Shown: positions 8,331-16,342, counted from the stretch's first letter. The stretch is DNA of 64,000 bases from Alcaligenes faecalis (GCF_005311025.1 NZ_CP031747.1:310001-374000); one strand, 5' to 3'. Program-made: numbers and translations. Notes: generated by a model from the letters alone, not told the origin.

Positions 8331-8675
8331 ATGAAAAAGCTTTTTATGGGTATGGCTCTTGTGGGCCTCTTGGGTTCCAGTGTCGCTTTGGCAGCGGACA
8401 AACCAGTGGGTTTACAAGGCTCGCATGGGCAGTCGCAACTATCGGCCCAGGCATCGTCCATGCTGCCTTTGTGCGCGTCCTGCCATGGGCTGGAAGGTGT
8501 CAGCACGGAAGGTATGTATCCCAACCTGGCAGGGCAGAAGGTGGAGTATCTGGTCAAGCAGCTACAGCAGTTCAAATCGCGAGAGCGCAACGATCCCATC
8601 ATGAGCCCCATGGCCGAGCCTCTCAGCCCGGAAATGGTGAATGAACTGGCTGCCTACTTTTCCAGCCTGAAGTAA
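8331..8675 (+). CDS. Small periplasmic c-type cytochrome (c4/c553-like)
   Basis: A 114-residue single-heme class I cytochrome with a signal peptide (about 1-22, ending ALAAD), heme motif C48-A-S-C51-H52, the YPNLAGQKVEYLVKQLQQF helix region and axial Met91 or Met94 in IMSPMAEPLS. It resembles one half of a cytochrome c4. It starts 13 bases after the cd1 stop with AAGGAA as ribosome-binding site, so it is co-transcribed and is a good candidate for the direct electron donor to the cd1 protein, the role NirM (c551) plays in Pseudomonas. A separate NirC-like cytochrome is encoded in the reverse nir operon. Confidence 0.88.
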   Translation: MKKLFMGMALVGLLGSSVALAADKPVGLQGSHGQSQLSAQASSMLPLCASCHGLEGVSTEGMYPNLAGQKVEYLVKQLQQFKSRERNDPIMSPMAEPLSPEMVNELAAYFSSLK

Positions 8676-8685
8676 GTGTGAACCG

Positions 8686-8707
8686 GGCGCCAGTGTCTGC
8701 TGGCGCC
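8686..8707 (+). other. Intercistronic hairpin
   Basis: GGCGCCAG and CTGGCGCC form a perfect 8-bp GC-rich stem with a six-base loop, 10 bases after the cytochrome gene stop and 17 bases before the next start. No T-run follows, so it is more likely an mRNA-stabilising or processing structure than a terminator. Confidence 0.45.
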
Positions 8708-8723
8708 TTAAGGATGTCGTGCA

Positions 8724-9704
8724 ATGAATGTGTTTCCCTTGTTCTTCAATCTGACCGGTAAGGCGGTTGTCGTCGTAGGTGGCGGGACGGTTGCGGAGCG
8801 TAAAGTTCGGCTCTTGCTGCGTGCTGGCGCGCGAGTCACCGTCGTCGCACCGGAGCAAACCTCCTGGTTGAGGGCCAGTGCTCAGGCGGGTGCTTTAAGC
8901 AGCTTGTTTACCTCCTTTGTTGCCGAGCATATCCACGAGGCCTGGCTGGTTATTGCAGCAACTGGACGGCGCGAGATAAATCGCATCGTGGCTCAGGCAG
9001 CCGACGCCTTGCGTCTGCCCTGTAATGTGGTCGACGATGGGCATCTGTCTACCGTACAAGTCCCTGCCATGGTCGACCGTTCGCCCTTGATGATTGCGGT
9101 CTCCTCTGCAGGTTCAGCTCCTGTACTGGCGCGGCGTGTTCGGGAGTGGATAGAAAGCGAGCTGCCTGAGTCAGTAGGGGACTTGGCCGGTTTGCTGGCT
9201 CGCCGCCGAGCCGATATCAAACAGGCTTTCCCCGAGGTACATACCCGTCGTCATTTCTTTGATTACGTACTAGATAGTCCTATCCCCGATCTCCTGGCGC
9301 AAGGCAAGGCTACGGAAGCGCTGGCAGCCTTTGATGCTGCCTTGAGGACAGAAACCCCTCAGCAGCATATTCAGGTCACCATTTTGCCTATCGCCGACTT
9401 GGAGGCAGTGGACTTGCTGACGCTGCGCGCCTTGCGCAAATTGAACCAGGCAGATTGGGTCTTGTACCTGCCACTGATTTTGCCTGCGATTTTGGAGAAG
9501 GCACGTCGTGATGCCCGTTTGATGGCCTTGGATCAGGCGGGGGTGGTCTTGCAAGACACCTTGTTGAATCGTGATTTCTGGGCACCCCTGTGCCAGTCCT
9601 GGGTGCCAGGCGAGCGCATCGTGATTGCCTGGAAGTCATCGTGGGATGTACAGCCTTTGGTTGAGCTGTTGCAGCAGCAAGGCTTGATCTGTGAGCTGGC
9701 CTAG
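8724..9704 (+). CDS. Met8/CysG-N-type precorrin-2 dehydrogenase (siroheme synthase) with degenerate SUMT domain
   Basis: The N-terminal half matches the bifunctional precorrin-2 dehydrogenase/sirohydrochlorin ferrochelatase of CysG and Met8. It shows an NAD-binding loop G19-G-G-T-V-A24, catalytic Asp104 (NVVDDGHLS) and Ser128 (AVSSAGSAP), numbered as in E. coli CysG, then the helical dimerisation region to about 210. Residues 213-326 align with the start of a SUMT methyltransferase (LLTLRALRKLNQADWVLY resembles LLTLRALYLLQHADAVVY of NirE in this window), but the GAGPGD loop is replaced by LPIADLE and most of the domain is gone. It therefore looks like a fused CysG that lost its methylase half. 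As third gene of the cd1 operon it would turn precorrin-2 from NirE into siroheme, the heme d1 precursor. Confidence 0.88.
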   Translation: MNVFPLFFNLTGKAVVVVGGGTVAERKVRLLLRAGARVTVVAPEQTSWLRASAQAGALSSLFTSFVAEHIHEAWLVIAATGRREINRIVAQAADALRLPCNVVDDGHLSTVQVPAMVDRSPLMIAVSSAGSAPVLARRVREWIESELPESVGDLAGLLARRRADIKQAFPEVHTRRHFFDYVLDSPIPDLLAQGKATEALAAFDAALRTETPQQHIQVTILPIADLEAVDLLTLRALRKLNQADWVLYLPLILPAILEKARRDARLMALDQAGVVLQDTLLNRDFWAPLCQSWVPGERIVIAWKSSWDVQPLVELLQQQGLICELA

Positions 9705-9770
9705 GTGCGCTATCAGCTTGCTTAGGTGAACTGTGTGATGAAGAACTAAGTGAAGTGTTGTTGTGCTTGA

Positions 9771-9801
9771 GTGAGGCAAGATCGCTTGCCTCACTTTTTT
9801 T
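9771..9801 (+). terminator. Rho-independent terminator of the nirS operon
   Basis: GTGAGGCAAG and CTTGCCTCAC form a perfect 10-bp stem around ATCG, followed by seven T residues. It lies 66 bases after the stop of the Met8-like gene. Confidence 0.92.
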
Positions 9802-10001
9802 GGCCTTTCGATTCAGGTCTGTTTAGTCTGGTGCTTGCCGCCTGTGGTGTCTTGATTCTGTACGTGTTTCCCCACAGCAGTTCACCTGATTCTATTGGGG
9901 CGCTGAGTGTTGTGTTGAGGCTTTAGAAGGCAGGGGGGGGGAGCCGTAGTTCCAGAACTGTGGCTGAGTAAAAAAGCTCTAGCTAATCGTTTGGAAAGTC
10001 T
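9802..10001. other. Gene-free gap between converging nir units
   Basis: I find no convincing open frame here. It contains a run of nine G residues (9933-9941) and a short dyad AGCTCTAGCT (9975-9984) beside an A-run, which on the reverse strand would be a weak terminator for nirJ. Confidence 0.5.
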
Positions 10002-11135
10002 TCAGACAGTGATTTCCTGATCGTTGAGATAGCATCCCGGATCTTCTGCCCACACATTGCCTGTGCTTTTTTCTGCCCGAGTGCGCGTATTGCCATTGCA
10101 GATATCCAGGTAGGCACAGCTAGCACAGCGTCCCTGTACAGGCCTGGGTCGTTGCCGCAGCCCTGTCAGCAAGGGATCTTGATGGTTGGACCAAATCTCC
10201 GAGAAAGGCCGTTGCAACACGTTTCCAAGGCTGTAATGCCACCACATGGTGTCGGGATGAACATTGCCACGGTTATCGATGTTCGCAATTCCTTGGCCGG
10301 AGGAATTGCCTCCCCATTGGCGCAACATAGTCAGAATTTTGGGAGCTTGGTCGGGGTAATGCCGTCGCACCCAGTGCAGAAAGAAAACACCGTCAGCATC
10401 GTTGTTGCCCGAGGTGAACTCTTTGGGTTTGCCGGCTTTTTGATAGGTCATGCAGGTTGTGAAAAGCTGCTCCATAGCCTGCCGGGTGACGGCGTGGTGA
10501 CTGGCCAGGGCGCGGTTGCCCAAACCCCGACCTGCATAGTTCAAATGAGAGAGATAAAAGCGGTCGATTTGTTCCTGCTCCATCACAGCCAGCAGGCCAT
10601 TTAGATCAACTGCATTTTCTTGAGTCAGGGTAAAGCGCAGGCCTACTTTCAACTGTTTTTCACGGCATAGTCTCAAGCCGTGCAAGGAGGCCGCGTAGGC
10701 TCCGTCCTCTCCACGAATTCGGTCATGGCGGGCCTGCAAACCGTCCAGGGAGATGCCTACGTAGTCAAAGCCGCAGTCGGCAATCTGATCAATATTTTGC
10801 TCAGTTATCAAGGTGCCGTTGGACGATAGTCCTACGTACATGCCCAATGCTTTCGCGCGTCGGCCCAAGTCGTAAATATCTGGGCGCAGCAAGGGTTCGC
10901 CGCCGGACAGGATCAGGGCGCGTACACCGAATTGATGCAGGTCATCCATGACAGTGCAGACTTGTTCGTAGCTCAGCTCGCCAGGGAAGTCCTTGTTGGT
11001 AGAGGCAGAGTAGCAGTGGCTGCAATGCAGATTGCAACGACGTATCAGATTCCAGATCACCACAGGGGCCTTGCTGACGCGTGTCGGCGCAACAGGAGAG
11101 TGCAGGGCAGCAACAAAACGGGATATCCGGAACAT
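10002..11135 (-). CDS. nirJ: Heme d1 biosynthesis radical SAM protein NirJ
   Basis: NirJ is a radical SAM enzyme that removes the propionate side chains of didecarboxysiroheme and leaves the carbonyl groups of heme d1. The 377-residue protein has the [4Fe-4S]-binding C34-x3-C38-x2-C41 (RRCNLHCSHCY), the GGEPLL motif, and a C-terminal Cys cluster (GRCASCAYLDICNGN, then PGCY) of the SPASM type for a second cluster. ATG 11135 is chosen over the upstream TTG because ACGGAGG lies 8 bases before it. It starts 2 bases after the nirH stop and is the last gene of the reverse operon. Confidence 0.94.
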   Translation of the reverse strand: MFRISRFVAALHSPVAPTRVSKAPVVIWNLIRRCNLHCSHCYSASTNKDFPGELSYEQVCTVMDDLHQFGVRALILSGGEPLLRPDIYDLGRRAKALGMYVGLSSNGTLITEQNIDQIADCGFDYVGISLDGLQARHDRIRGEDGAYAASLHGLRLCREKQLKVGLRFTLTQENAVDLNGLLAVMEQEQIDRFYLSHLNYAGRGLGNRALASHHAVTRQAMEQLFTTCMTYQKAGKPKEFTSGNNDADGVFFLHWVRRHYPDQAPKILTMLRQWGGNSSGQGIANIDNRGNVHPDTMWWHYSLGNVLQRPFSEIWSNHQDPLLTGLRQRPRPVQGRCASCAYLDICNGNTRTRAEKSTGNVWAEDPGCYLNDQEITV

Positions 11136-11137
11136 GC

Positions 11138-11635
11138 TCAAGGCCTCCGTAGACGCAGGCCGGTCTTTTTAAGAATGGCCGTGGAAAACAAAATATCGTG
11201 ATCGTGCAGGACGCCAGGAAAGCGCTGCGATATTTGCAGGCTGATGCTCTGTGCCTGGGCACGTACCGTGTCATGGTCCTTGCCATGCAGCATGGCGAAC
11301 AGGTTGTACGGCCACTGGGGTAGACAACGCGGACGACGATAGCAGTGGCTGACTCCGGCTTGCGAGCCTAGCCATGTACCGACTAGGTCCAGCTTGTCGT
11401 CCGTGATATTCCAGACGCACATGCCATTGGCCACGTAGCCCAGAGCATAGTGATTGGGGATGGCTGCAATGCGCCGTATCAAGCCTTGGTCCAGCATGGT
11501 TTGAAACTGCTTCATGACATAAGCTTCGGATACGCCCAACTCTTGCGCCAGTTTTAGGTAGGGCTGTGGCTCTATCGCCAAACCCCGCTGCGAGGCATGG
11601 ATCAGTGCGGTATAGGCAGGATTCAAATGCACCAT
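11138..11635 (-). CDS. nirH: Siroheme decarboxylase subunit NirH (Lrp/AsnC-like)
   Basis: One of the paralogous Lrp/AsnC-like subunits that together decarboxylate siroheme to 12,18-didecarboxysiroheme. The 165-residue protein has an N-terminal winged-helix region (KLAQELGVSEAYVMKQF) and a C-terminal ferredoxin-like domain with the family signature CYRRPRCLPQWPYNLFAMLHG, split here by description: CYRRPRCL then WPYNLFAMLHG. The closely similar C-terminal half of NirDL makes H-versus-L naming partly a matter of position. Its ATG is 1 base beyond the nirG stop, so translation is coupled. Confidence 0.85.
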   Translation of the reverse strand: MVHLNPAYTALIHASQRGLAIEPQPYLKLAQELGVSEAYVMKQFQTMLDQGLIRRIAAIPNHYALGYVANGMCVWNITDDKLDLVGTWLGSQAGVSHCYRRPRCLPQWPYNLFAMLHGKDHDTVRAQAQSISLQISQRFPGVLHDHDILFSTAILKKTGLRLRRP

Positions 11636-11636
11636 A

Positions 11637-12122
11637 TCAAAGTTCCAGTTTCAGGCTTAGGGCGTATTCCTGCTCTTTGGGAAAAGCAAAGACGGGTAGG
11701 CCGGTTTCAGCTTCGATTGTCTTCAGGCAGGATTCGATGTCTTGCGGTGTCGCCGTAGCCAGTACAAACCACATATTCAAGGCATGGGCGCGCCGGTAGT
11801 TGTGAGCGACTTCAGGATGGCGGTTGACGGCTATGACGGTACTGTCCCAGCGTTTTTCCGGTACGGCCATAGCGACCAGGCAATAAGCACCGCCTAAAGC
11901 CTCGATCTGAAAGAGGGGCCCAAAGCGGGTCAATATCCCGGATTGGCGCAAGTGCTGGACACGAGCAATCAAGGCAGACTCGCTCAAGGCAAAATCAGGT
12001 GCCAACTGTGCAAAGGGGCGGGAGCAGATGGGGAAACCATCTTGCAGGCGATTCAGAATGTGGCGATCGGTGTTGTCCAGTTCAACCGGCGCATGCAATG
12101 GTGGGGTGTGATGATCAGTCAT
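11637..12122 (-). CDS. nirG: Siroheme decarboxylase subunit NirG (Lrp/AsnC-like)
   Basis: A second siroheme decarboxylase subunit, 161 residues. It has the helix-turn-helix-like start (ICSRPFAQLAPDFALSESAL), ILTRFGPLFQIEALGG, and the D/G-type signature VAHNYRRAHALNMWFVLAT, which distinguishes it from the H/L-type CYxR signature. ATG 12122 overlaps the end of nirDL by 8 bases. A longer in-frame extension runs back into nirDL but lacks family similarity. Confidence 0.87.
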   Translation of the reverse strand: MTDHHTPPLHAPVELDNTDRHILNRLQDGFPICSRPFAQLAPDFALSESALIARVQHLRQSGILTRFGPLFQIEALGGAYCLVAMAVPEKRWDSTVIAVNRHPEVAHNYRRAHALNMWFVLATATPQDIESCLKTIEAETGLPVFAFPKEQEYALSLKLEL

Positions 12123-13101
12123 GATGAGACGGGCTAAGTAGTGCGCCTCGTTGTTTGAAGCAGCGAGTGGAGAACAACACTTCCTGCGGGAGCTGACCCA
12201 AGTCAAAACGATTATTCAACTCCGCATGGTGTGTCAGTACGTCCTGACGGTTTTTGCCATGAATCATGCAAAACAGATTGTGATTCCAATGTGGCGGGCA
12301 GGGCTGCCGCTGATAGCACAGCGTGATGCCGTCTTGCCTGGCCAGCTCCTCGCCTAGGGCATCAATGCGATGCTTGTCTACCGTCCAGACACACATGGCA
12401 TTGGCTTGGTAGCCCAGTTTTCGATGGCGCAGGACCACGCCAAATCGCCGGAATATGCCTTGTTCCAGAAAGCCGCGTAGCTGTTGCAGCACTTGTTTCT
12501 CGCTGATCTGTACTTGCTCTGCCCAAGGCTTGAAGGGGTCGGCTTGAATCTTCAAACCTTGCAAAGAACACTCCAGCAGTTTGCGTTCAGTACTGCCTAA
12601 TGCGGGCAGCCCCTTGCTGGGCGACAAGGGGCTGGTGCTCTTGGTATGTGGGACAAGGCTAAACCCCAGGTCAATGTGATAGGCCCGGATCATGGGCAAG
12701 GACAAGGGCAACAAGCCAGTATGTTCAGCGATGTGCTCCAAGGCTGCCTGCCGTTCTTGTTCATTCGCACAGGTCAGCACAAACCAGAGATTAATGGTGT
12801 GTTCGCGCTCGTAGTTGTGGTTCACGGCGGGCAGGGCACTGATCCAGTCTGCAACCGTGTTCAGATCCTTGGCGGGCACATGCATGCCCACCAAAGTGCT
12901 GCTCATACAGGCAGGGTTCAGTACTGGCCCGATACGGCTGATGATGCCTTGGTCTTGCCAGCGTTGCAGGTAGTCCATCACGGCTTGTTCGCTAAGCCCC
13001 AAAAGCAGTCCCAGCTTGCGGAATGGTCGGGGTTCCAAGGGGAAGCCATGTTGCCAGGCGTTCAATAGTTGAAAGGCAGAAGGGGAAAGATCAGAAACCA
13101 A
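12115..13101 (-). CDS. nirDL: Fused siroheme decarboxylase NirDL
   Basis: A 328-residue fusion of two Lrp/AsnC-like siroheme decarboxylase subunits. The first half carries the D/G-type signature VNHNYEREHTINLWFVLTC. The second half carries the L/H-type pattern CYQRQPCPPHWNHNLFCMIHG in two parts (CYQRQPCPPHW, then NHNLFCMIHG). A linker rich in Ser and Pro (KSTSPLSPSKG) joins them. Pseudomonas aeruginosa has separate NirD and NirL, whereas Paracoccus-type clusters have the fusion. No ATG is available near the expected start; TTG 13101 is preferred because GGAGTGG lies 5 bases before it, giving an 11-base overlap with the end of nirF. GTG 13110 is the alternative. Confidence 0.88.
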   Translation of the reverse strand: MVSDLSPSAFQLLNAWQHGFPLEPRPFRKLGLLLGLSEQAVMDYLQRWQDQGIISRIGPVLNPACMSSTLVGMHVPAKDLNTVADWISALPAVNHNYEREHTINLWFVLTCANEQERQAALEHIAEHTGLLPLSLPMIRAYHIDLGFSLVPHTKSTSPLSPSKGLPALGSTERKLLECSLQGLKIQADPFKPWAEQVQISEKQVLQQLRGFLEQGIFRRFGVVLRHRKLGYQANAMCVWTVDKHRIDALGEELARQDGITLCYQRQPCPPHWNHNLFCMIHGKNRQDVLTHHAELNNRFDLGQLPQEVLFSTRCFKQRGALLSPSHHD

Positions 13102-14251
13102 TGCGACCACTCCGATGCGTAAAAAACACTCCACTCGGGTGCTGAATATCCAGGCTGTCCAGACGCTTGAAATTGTGGGTGTCGTACACACTGACCTTGT
13201 TGTCGTCTCGCGCTGAAATCCAGACAGCCTCACCCCTAGGGGTGAATTCCATGTGGAGAACGGCTTTGCCTACGTCCAAGGTTTGAACCACTTCCAGGGT
13301 GGCGACATCAATTACCTGTACCTTGTCGTTGTCTGGAAAAGCGAAGTTCACCCAGACCTGACGGCCATCGGGCTGAGCCATGACAAAAACGGGTTGTCCA
13401 TGAACCGGAATGCGAGTTTTCTCTTGCCAGTTCACGGTGCTGGCGACCAGAACCTCATGGCGTCCAATGGCCGGTAAAAACAAGTCCTGGCCAGCCAAGG
13501 ACCAGCCCCGTAGATGCGGCATTTTGTAGACGGGCAGGGCGGTCTCTCCCCGGCCATAGCCTTGCAAGATTTTTTGGACTCCATTTTCAGGATTCCACAA
13601 ATCCAGCATGGCCAGGGCATCCTCGCCAAACAGTCCGGCAATGTAGTACCTCCCATCTGGGGTGACCATGGCATCGTAGGGCTGACGACCCGCTGCAAAA
13701 CGCCGTGTTGTGGGGCGTGAGGGGTCGGATAAATCGGTTAGCCAGATTTCGCCTGCCTCGAACAAGGAGTAGGCGAATTGCTGATTGGGTAAGTCAGCCA
13801 GACCAACCACTTTGGCGCGTTTGTTGGGGGCGTAGTAAGACGGAACTTCACTGATCAGGGCCAGGGTGTCCGCATCAAAAACCTTGATGCCACCCGGTTC
13901 GTAGTTTTGCACCACAATCAGCTTGCCATCCTGGGAGATGGCGCCACCTATGGCATTGCCGGACTGAATGATGCGATGGACTAGAACTTGTTGAAGCAGG
14001 TCCACTTTGCTCAGGCCACCGTCCCGCCCAAAGACATAGCCATAACGCCCGTCACGTGAGTAGGTGATATGGGCGTGGGACAGATCACCCAAACCTTCAA
14101 TTCGCGCCAAGCGGCTACGATGACTGGTTTCAACGACAGCCACACTGCCTGTCACACGCTCTACAACCAGCCCCAGGTCATTCGTGCCGCGTAGTGGGTT
14201 GGCACAGCCGCTTAAAGCGACAAGCAGGCCTAAAGTCATCAGTGCTTTCAT
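13091..14251 (-). CDS. nirF: Heme d1 biosynthesis lipoprotein NirF
   Basis: NirF is a periplasmic d1-type beta-propeller protein required late in heme d1 synthesis. The 386-residue protein has a lipoprotein signal with lipobox LSGC and acylated Cys16, then repeated propeller blades (for example YSRDGRYGYVFGRDG, TPDGRYYIAGLFGEDA, TPRGEAVWISARDDNKVSVYD). It has no heme c motif. Start and stop are both coupled: its ATG overlaps the nirC stop by four bases and its end overlaps nirDL. Its C-terminus (HPSGVFF) resembles that of the cd1 protein. Confidence 0.93.
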   Translation of the reverse strand: MKALMTLGLLVALSGCANPLRGTNDLGLVVERVTGSVAVVETSHRSRLARIEGLGDLSHAHITYSRDGRYGYVFGRDGGLSKVDLLQQVLVHRIIQSGNAIGGAISQDGKLIVVQNYEPGGIKVFDADTLALISEVPSYYAPNKRAKVVGLADLPNQQFAYSLFEAGEIWLTDLSDPSRPTTRRFAAGRQPYDAMVTPDGRYYIAGLFGEDALAMLDLWNPENGVQKILQGYGRGETALPVYKMPHLRGWSLAGQDLFLPAIGRHEVLVASTVNWQEKTRIPVHGQPVFVMAQPDGRQVWVNFAFPDNDKVQVIDVATLEVVQTLDVGKAVLHMEFTPRGEAVWISARDDNKVSVYDTHNFKRLDSLDIQHPSGVFFTHRSGRIGF

Positions 14252-14625
14252 GGTGCTGCATCCGATTCATGGAGAAGAAAATGAGCCAGCCAGAGACTTT
14301 CTGCTGGCTGCAAGAAGCGGTTCCAGGCAGGCATGGCTGTTCCGGGACGCCCCTGCATGATCGTCAGGGCGATCTGCTGTGCGCTTTGGTCTCGCAAGGC
14401 GTTAGCTGTTAAAGCAGGCCCCAAGCCTCCTTTCAGGAGCAAGCCATGACATGAGCCGCATTCTTGATGAAGCAGCGTTCGTAAAGAGGCTTGCCGCTCC
14501 GGTGTCAAAGCGGTTTCATCAGCAGCGGCTTGTTGTGGCCAAAGAAGGGAGAGCAGCACAGCTAGCCACATGTTGGCCAGAAACTGCCTGCCACTGGGCT
14601 TCAAAGGGAAGTGCAAACCTTTCAC
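14248..14625 (-). CDS. nirC: c-type cytochrome NirC
   Basis: NirC is a small periplasmic monoheme cytochrome c linked to heme d1 maturation or electron transfer to cd1. The 125-residue protein has a signal segment (hydrophobic about 18-35, then AAADE), heme motif CGSCH, KGGLGPAL, and axial Met in GRPGTAMPAW, all typical of NirC. The GTG at 14625 overlaps the nirE stop (GTGA); ATG 14571, which would give a shorter signal peptide starting MWLAVLL, is a real alternative because neither start has a clear ribosome-binding site. Confidence 0.85.
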   Translation of the reverse strand: MKGLHFPLKPSGRQFLANMWLAVLLSLLWPQQAAADETALTPERQASLRTLLHQECGSCHGLLLKGGLGPALTANALRDQSAQQIALTIMQGRPGTAMPAWNRFLQPAESLWLAHFLLHESDAAP

Positions 14626-15404
14626 ATCACGGCCCAGGAGGGTTCGCAGGCGAGGGCATTTTGCGTGTTTGAGGCGGGTTGCGGGTAATCCGGATGCAAC
14701 TGCACCACCTGGCCGATAATCAACAAGGCTGGGGGACTGAAGGTTTGCGCAAGCTGTGGAAGTGTTTGCAAAGTACCTAAGCCCCAGCGCTGGCTTTTAA
14801 GCGTGGCATCTTGTGCCAAGGCGATAGGCGTATGCGGGCTGCGCCCATGTTGAATCAAGGCCTGGGCAATATGGCTGCAATTGGCCATGGCCATGTAGAA
14901 CACCAGCGTACAGGTGGGATCAGACAAGGAGGCCCAGTTCAATTCCAGTCCTTGGTTGTCGCGCAGGTGCCCGGTGATAAAGCGCACACTGCTGGCCAGC
15001 CCGCGATGGGTCAAGGGAATGCCTAGAGAAGCTGCACAGCCTGTAGCCGCTGTAATCCCGGGCACGACTTCAACCTGGACTCCATGTTGTTGCAGATACA
15101 GCTGCTCTTCGCCTCCACGGCCAAAAATAAAGGGATCACCGCCTTTCAAGCGGACAACGTGTTGATGGGTTCGGCTCAGCGACAAGAGCGTGTTGTTGAT
15201 ATCGTCCTGCATGCTGGGCTTGCACGCGGCAACTTTACCGACGTCATGCAAGGTGGCCTCAGGATTGATGCAGCTCATGATGGCGCGGCTGACCAGACGG
15301 TCATAGACCACCGCATCTGCATGTTGCAGCAGGTATAAAGCGCGTAGTGTGAGAAGTTCAGGGTCGCCAGGTCCCGCCCCAACCAAATAAACCTTGCCGT
15401 GCAT
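14622..15404 (-). CDS. nirE: Uroporphyrinogen-III C-methyltransferase (SUMT), NirE-type
   Basis: SUMT uses two S-adenosylmethionines to convert uroporphyrinogen III to precorrin-2, the branch point to siroheme and heme d1. The 260-residue protein shows all family motifs: VYLVGAGPGDPELLTLRA, VVYDRLVS, VRLKGGDPFIFGRGGEE, VVPGITAATG, IPLTHRG and TLVFYMAM. ATG 15404 is chosen because AAGGAG lies 8 bases upstream. It heads the reverse nir operon, so it is called NirE rather than CobA. It supplies the methylase activity missing from the Met8-like protein of the converging operon. Confidence 0.92.
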   Translation of the reverse strand: MHGKVYLVGAGPGDPELLTLRALYLLQHADAVVYDRLVSRAIMSCINPEATLHDVGKVAACKPSMQDDINNTLLSLSRTHQHVVRLKGGDPFIFGRGGEEQLYLQQHGVQVEVVPGITAATGCAASLGIPLTHRGLASSVRFITGHLRDNQGLELNWASLSDPTCTLVFYMAMANCSHIAQALIQHGRSPHTPIALAQDATLKSQRWGLGTLQTLPQLAQTFSPPALLIIGQVVQLHPDYPQPASNTQNALACEPSWAVM

Positions 15405-15799
15405 CGCTGCGCTCCTTGACGGTAGCAAGTACCGAAAGACAGTCAAACAATGCAGAAAATTGTAGGAGGGCAGGCCGCTTCGATATGGGCATGGTTGGTG
15501 TTCAGGAGAGGGGTGCAGAAAGGAAGCTTCTGGCTCTCAGACAAGAAGGTAGGGTGGGGCTAAGTGCGAGGCATATAAGGAAATTTATGCGAGCGACGGC
15601 CCGCAGAGTCGCTGATGGACGTGCGTAAGTGCTTGAAGAAATGTTCAAAAACGCAGTATCAGCCAGCTAATTTTTTGGGGTTTCAAAGCCCAAATAACAT
15701 ATTTGAGGCAGCCTGTTAAGTTTCTCGATGCAAAATAGGGAAAGTCCTGCAACTTGTATCAACAGTGAGCAATGATGCGGGTTACAGGGGTTTTTTTGC
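15405..15799. other. Gene-free region between nirE and hupB, with TTGAA inverted repeat
   Basis: No supported gene lies here. An inverted repeat TTGAA-N6-TTCAA (15633-15648) resembles an FNR site but the half-sites are two bases too far apart. The nirE promoter must be in this stretch, about 230 bases or less from its start, but I see no confident -35/-10 pair. Confidence 0.4.
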
Positions 15800-15829
15800 T
15801 TGACACGGGTATTAAACGAAGGCTTAATA
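15800..15829 (+). promoter_or_regulatory. Predicted promoter of hupB
   Basis: TTGACA (15800-15805) and TTAATA (15824-15829) are separated by 18 bases. They lie about 150 bases before the HU start. A small stem (ACCGGG/CCCGGT, about 15840-15863) falls in the leader. Confidence 0.55.
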
Positions 15830-15978
15830 CGCGGTAGCCAACCGGGGCACTTGTGCGCCCGGTAGCGATGACAGACGGTAGTGCTTGCTTGCCCTGTCGT
15901 TTGTCACTATTAAGTCTGACCGCCACAAACTGGTTCCCGCTGGGGGCCCGTAAAATAATTTTCAGGGGTATTTTCTCA

Positions 15979-16251
15979 ATGAATAAAACCGAGCTTATCG
16001 AATTCATTTCCACCAAAGCCGATCTGTCCAAAGCTGACGCTGGTCGTGCACTGGATGCGTTTATCGATGCCGTGACCACCACGCTGAAAGAAAAAGATAC
16101 GGTTACTCTGGTTGGTTTTGGCACCTTCGCTGTGTCGGAACGCGCTGCCCGTTCGGGTCGTAACCCACGTACCGGTGAAACCATCGAGATCGAAGGCGCA
16201 AACGTGCCCAAGTTCCGTCCGGGTAAGGCTCTGAAAGACGCTGTGAATTAA
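15979..16251 (+). CDS. hupB: DNA-binding protein HU
   Basis: HU is the abundant histone-like dimer that bends and compacts DNA. The 90-residue protein starts [18 protein letters not shown] and carries the DNA-binding beta-arm signature [18 protein letters not shown] followed by [18 protein letters not shown], the complete HU/IHF pattern. Position 90 ends VN as in typical HU-beta. The frame is open further upstream, but ATG 15979 gives the standard family length. It stands alone, followed by tRNA-Val. Confidence 0.96.
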   Translation: MNKTELIEFISTKADLSKADAGRALDAFIDAVTTTLKEKDTVTLVGFGTFAVSERAARSGRNPRTGETIEIEGANVPKFRPGKALKDAVN

Positions 16252-16277
16252 TTTTTAAATTAATTTACGCAAAAGAC

Positions 16278-16306
16278 TTGCAAAAAGAATTCTTTGGTCC
16301 TATAAT
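16278..16306 (+). promoter_or_regulatory. Promoter of tRNA-Val
   Basis: TTGCAA (16278-16283) and a perfect TATAAT (16301-16306) with 17-base spacing lie 37 bases before the mature tRNA. This is a strong sigma70-type promoter in the gap after hupB. Confidence 0.8.
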
Positions 16307-16342
16307 TCTTTTTCTTCACAAGAAGAACGGCATCACAGAAAT

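Noticed and set aside
15633-15648. FNR box for nirE
   Set aside because: The half-sites TTGAA and TTCAA are separated so that the core is TTGA-N8-TCAA, not TTGA-N6-TCAA. It is listed only as a dyad.
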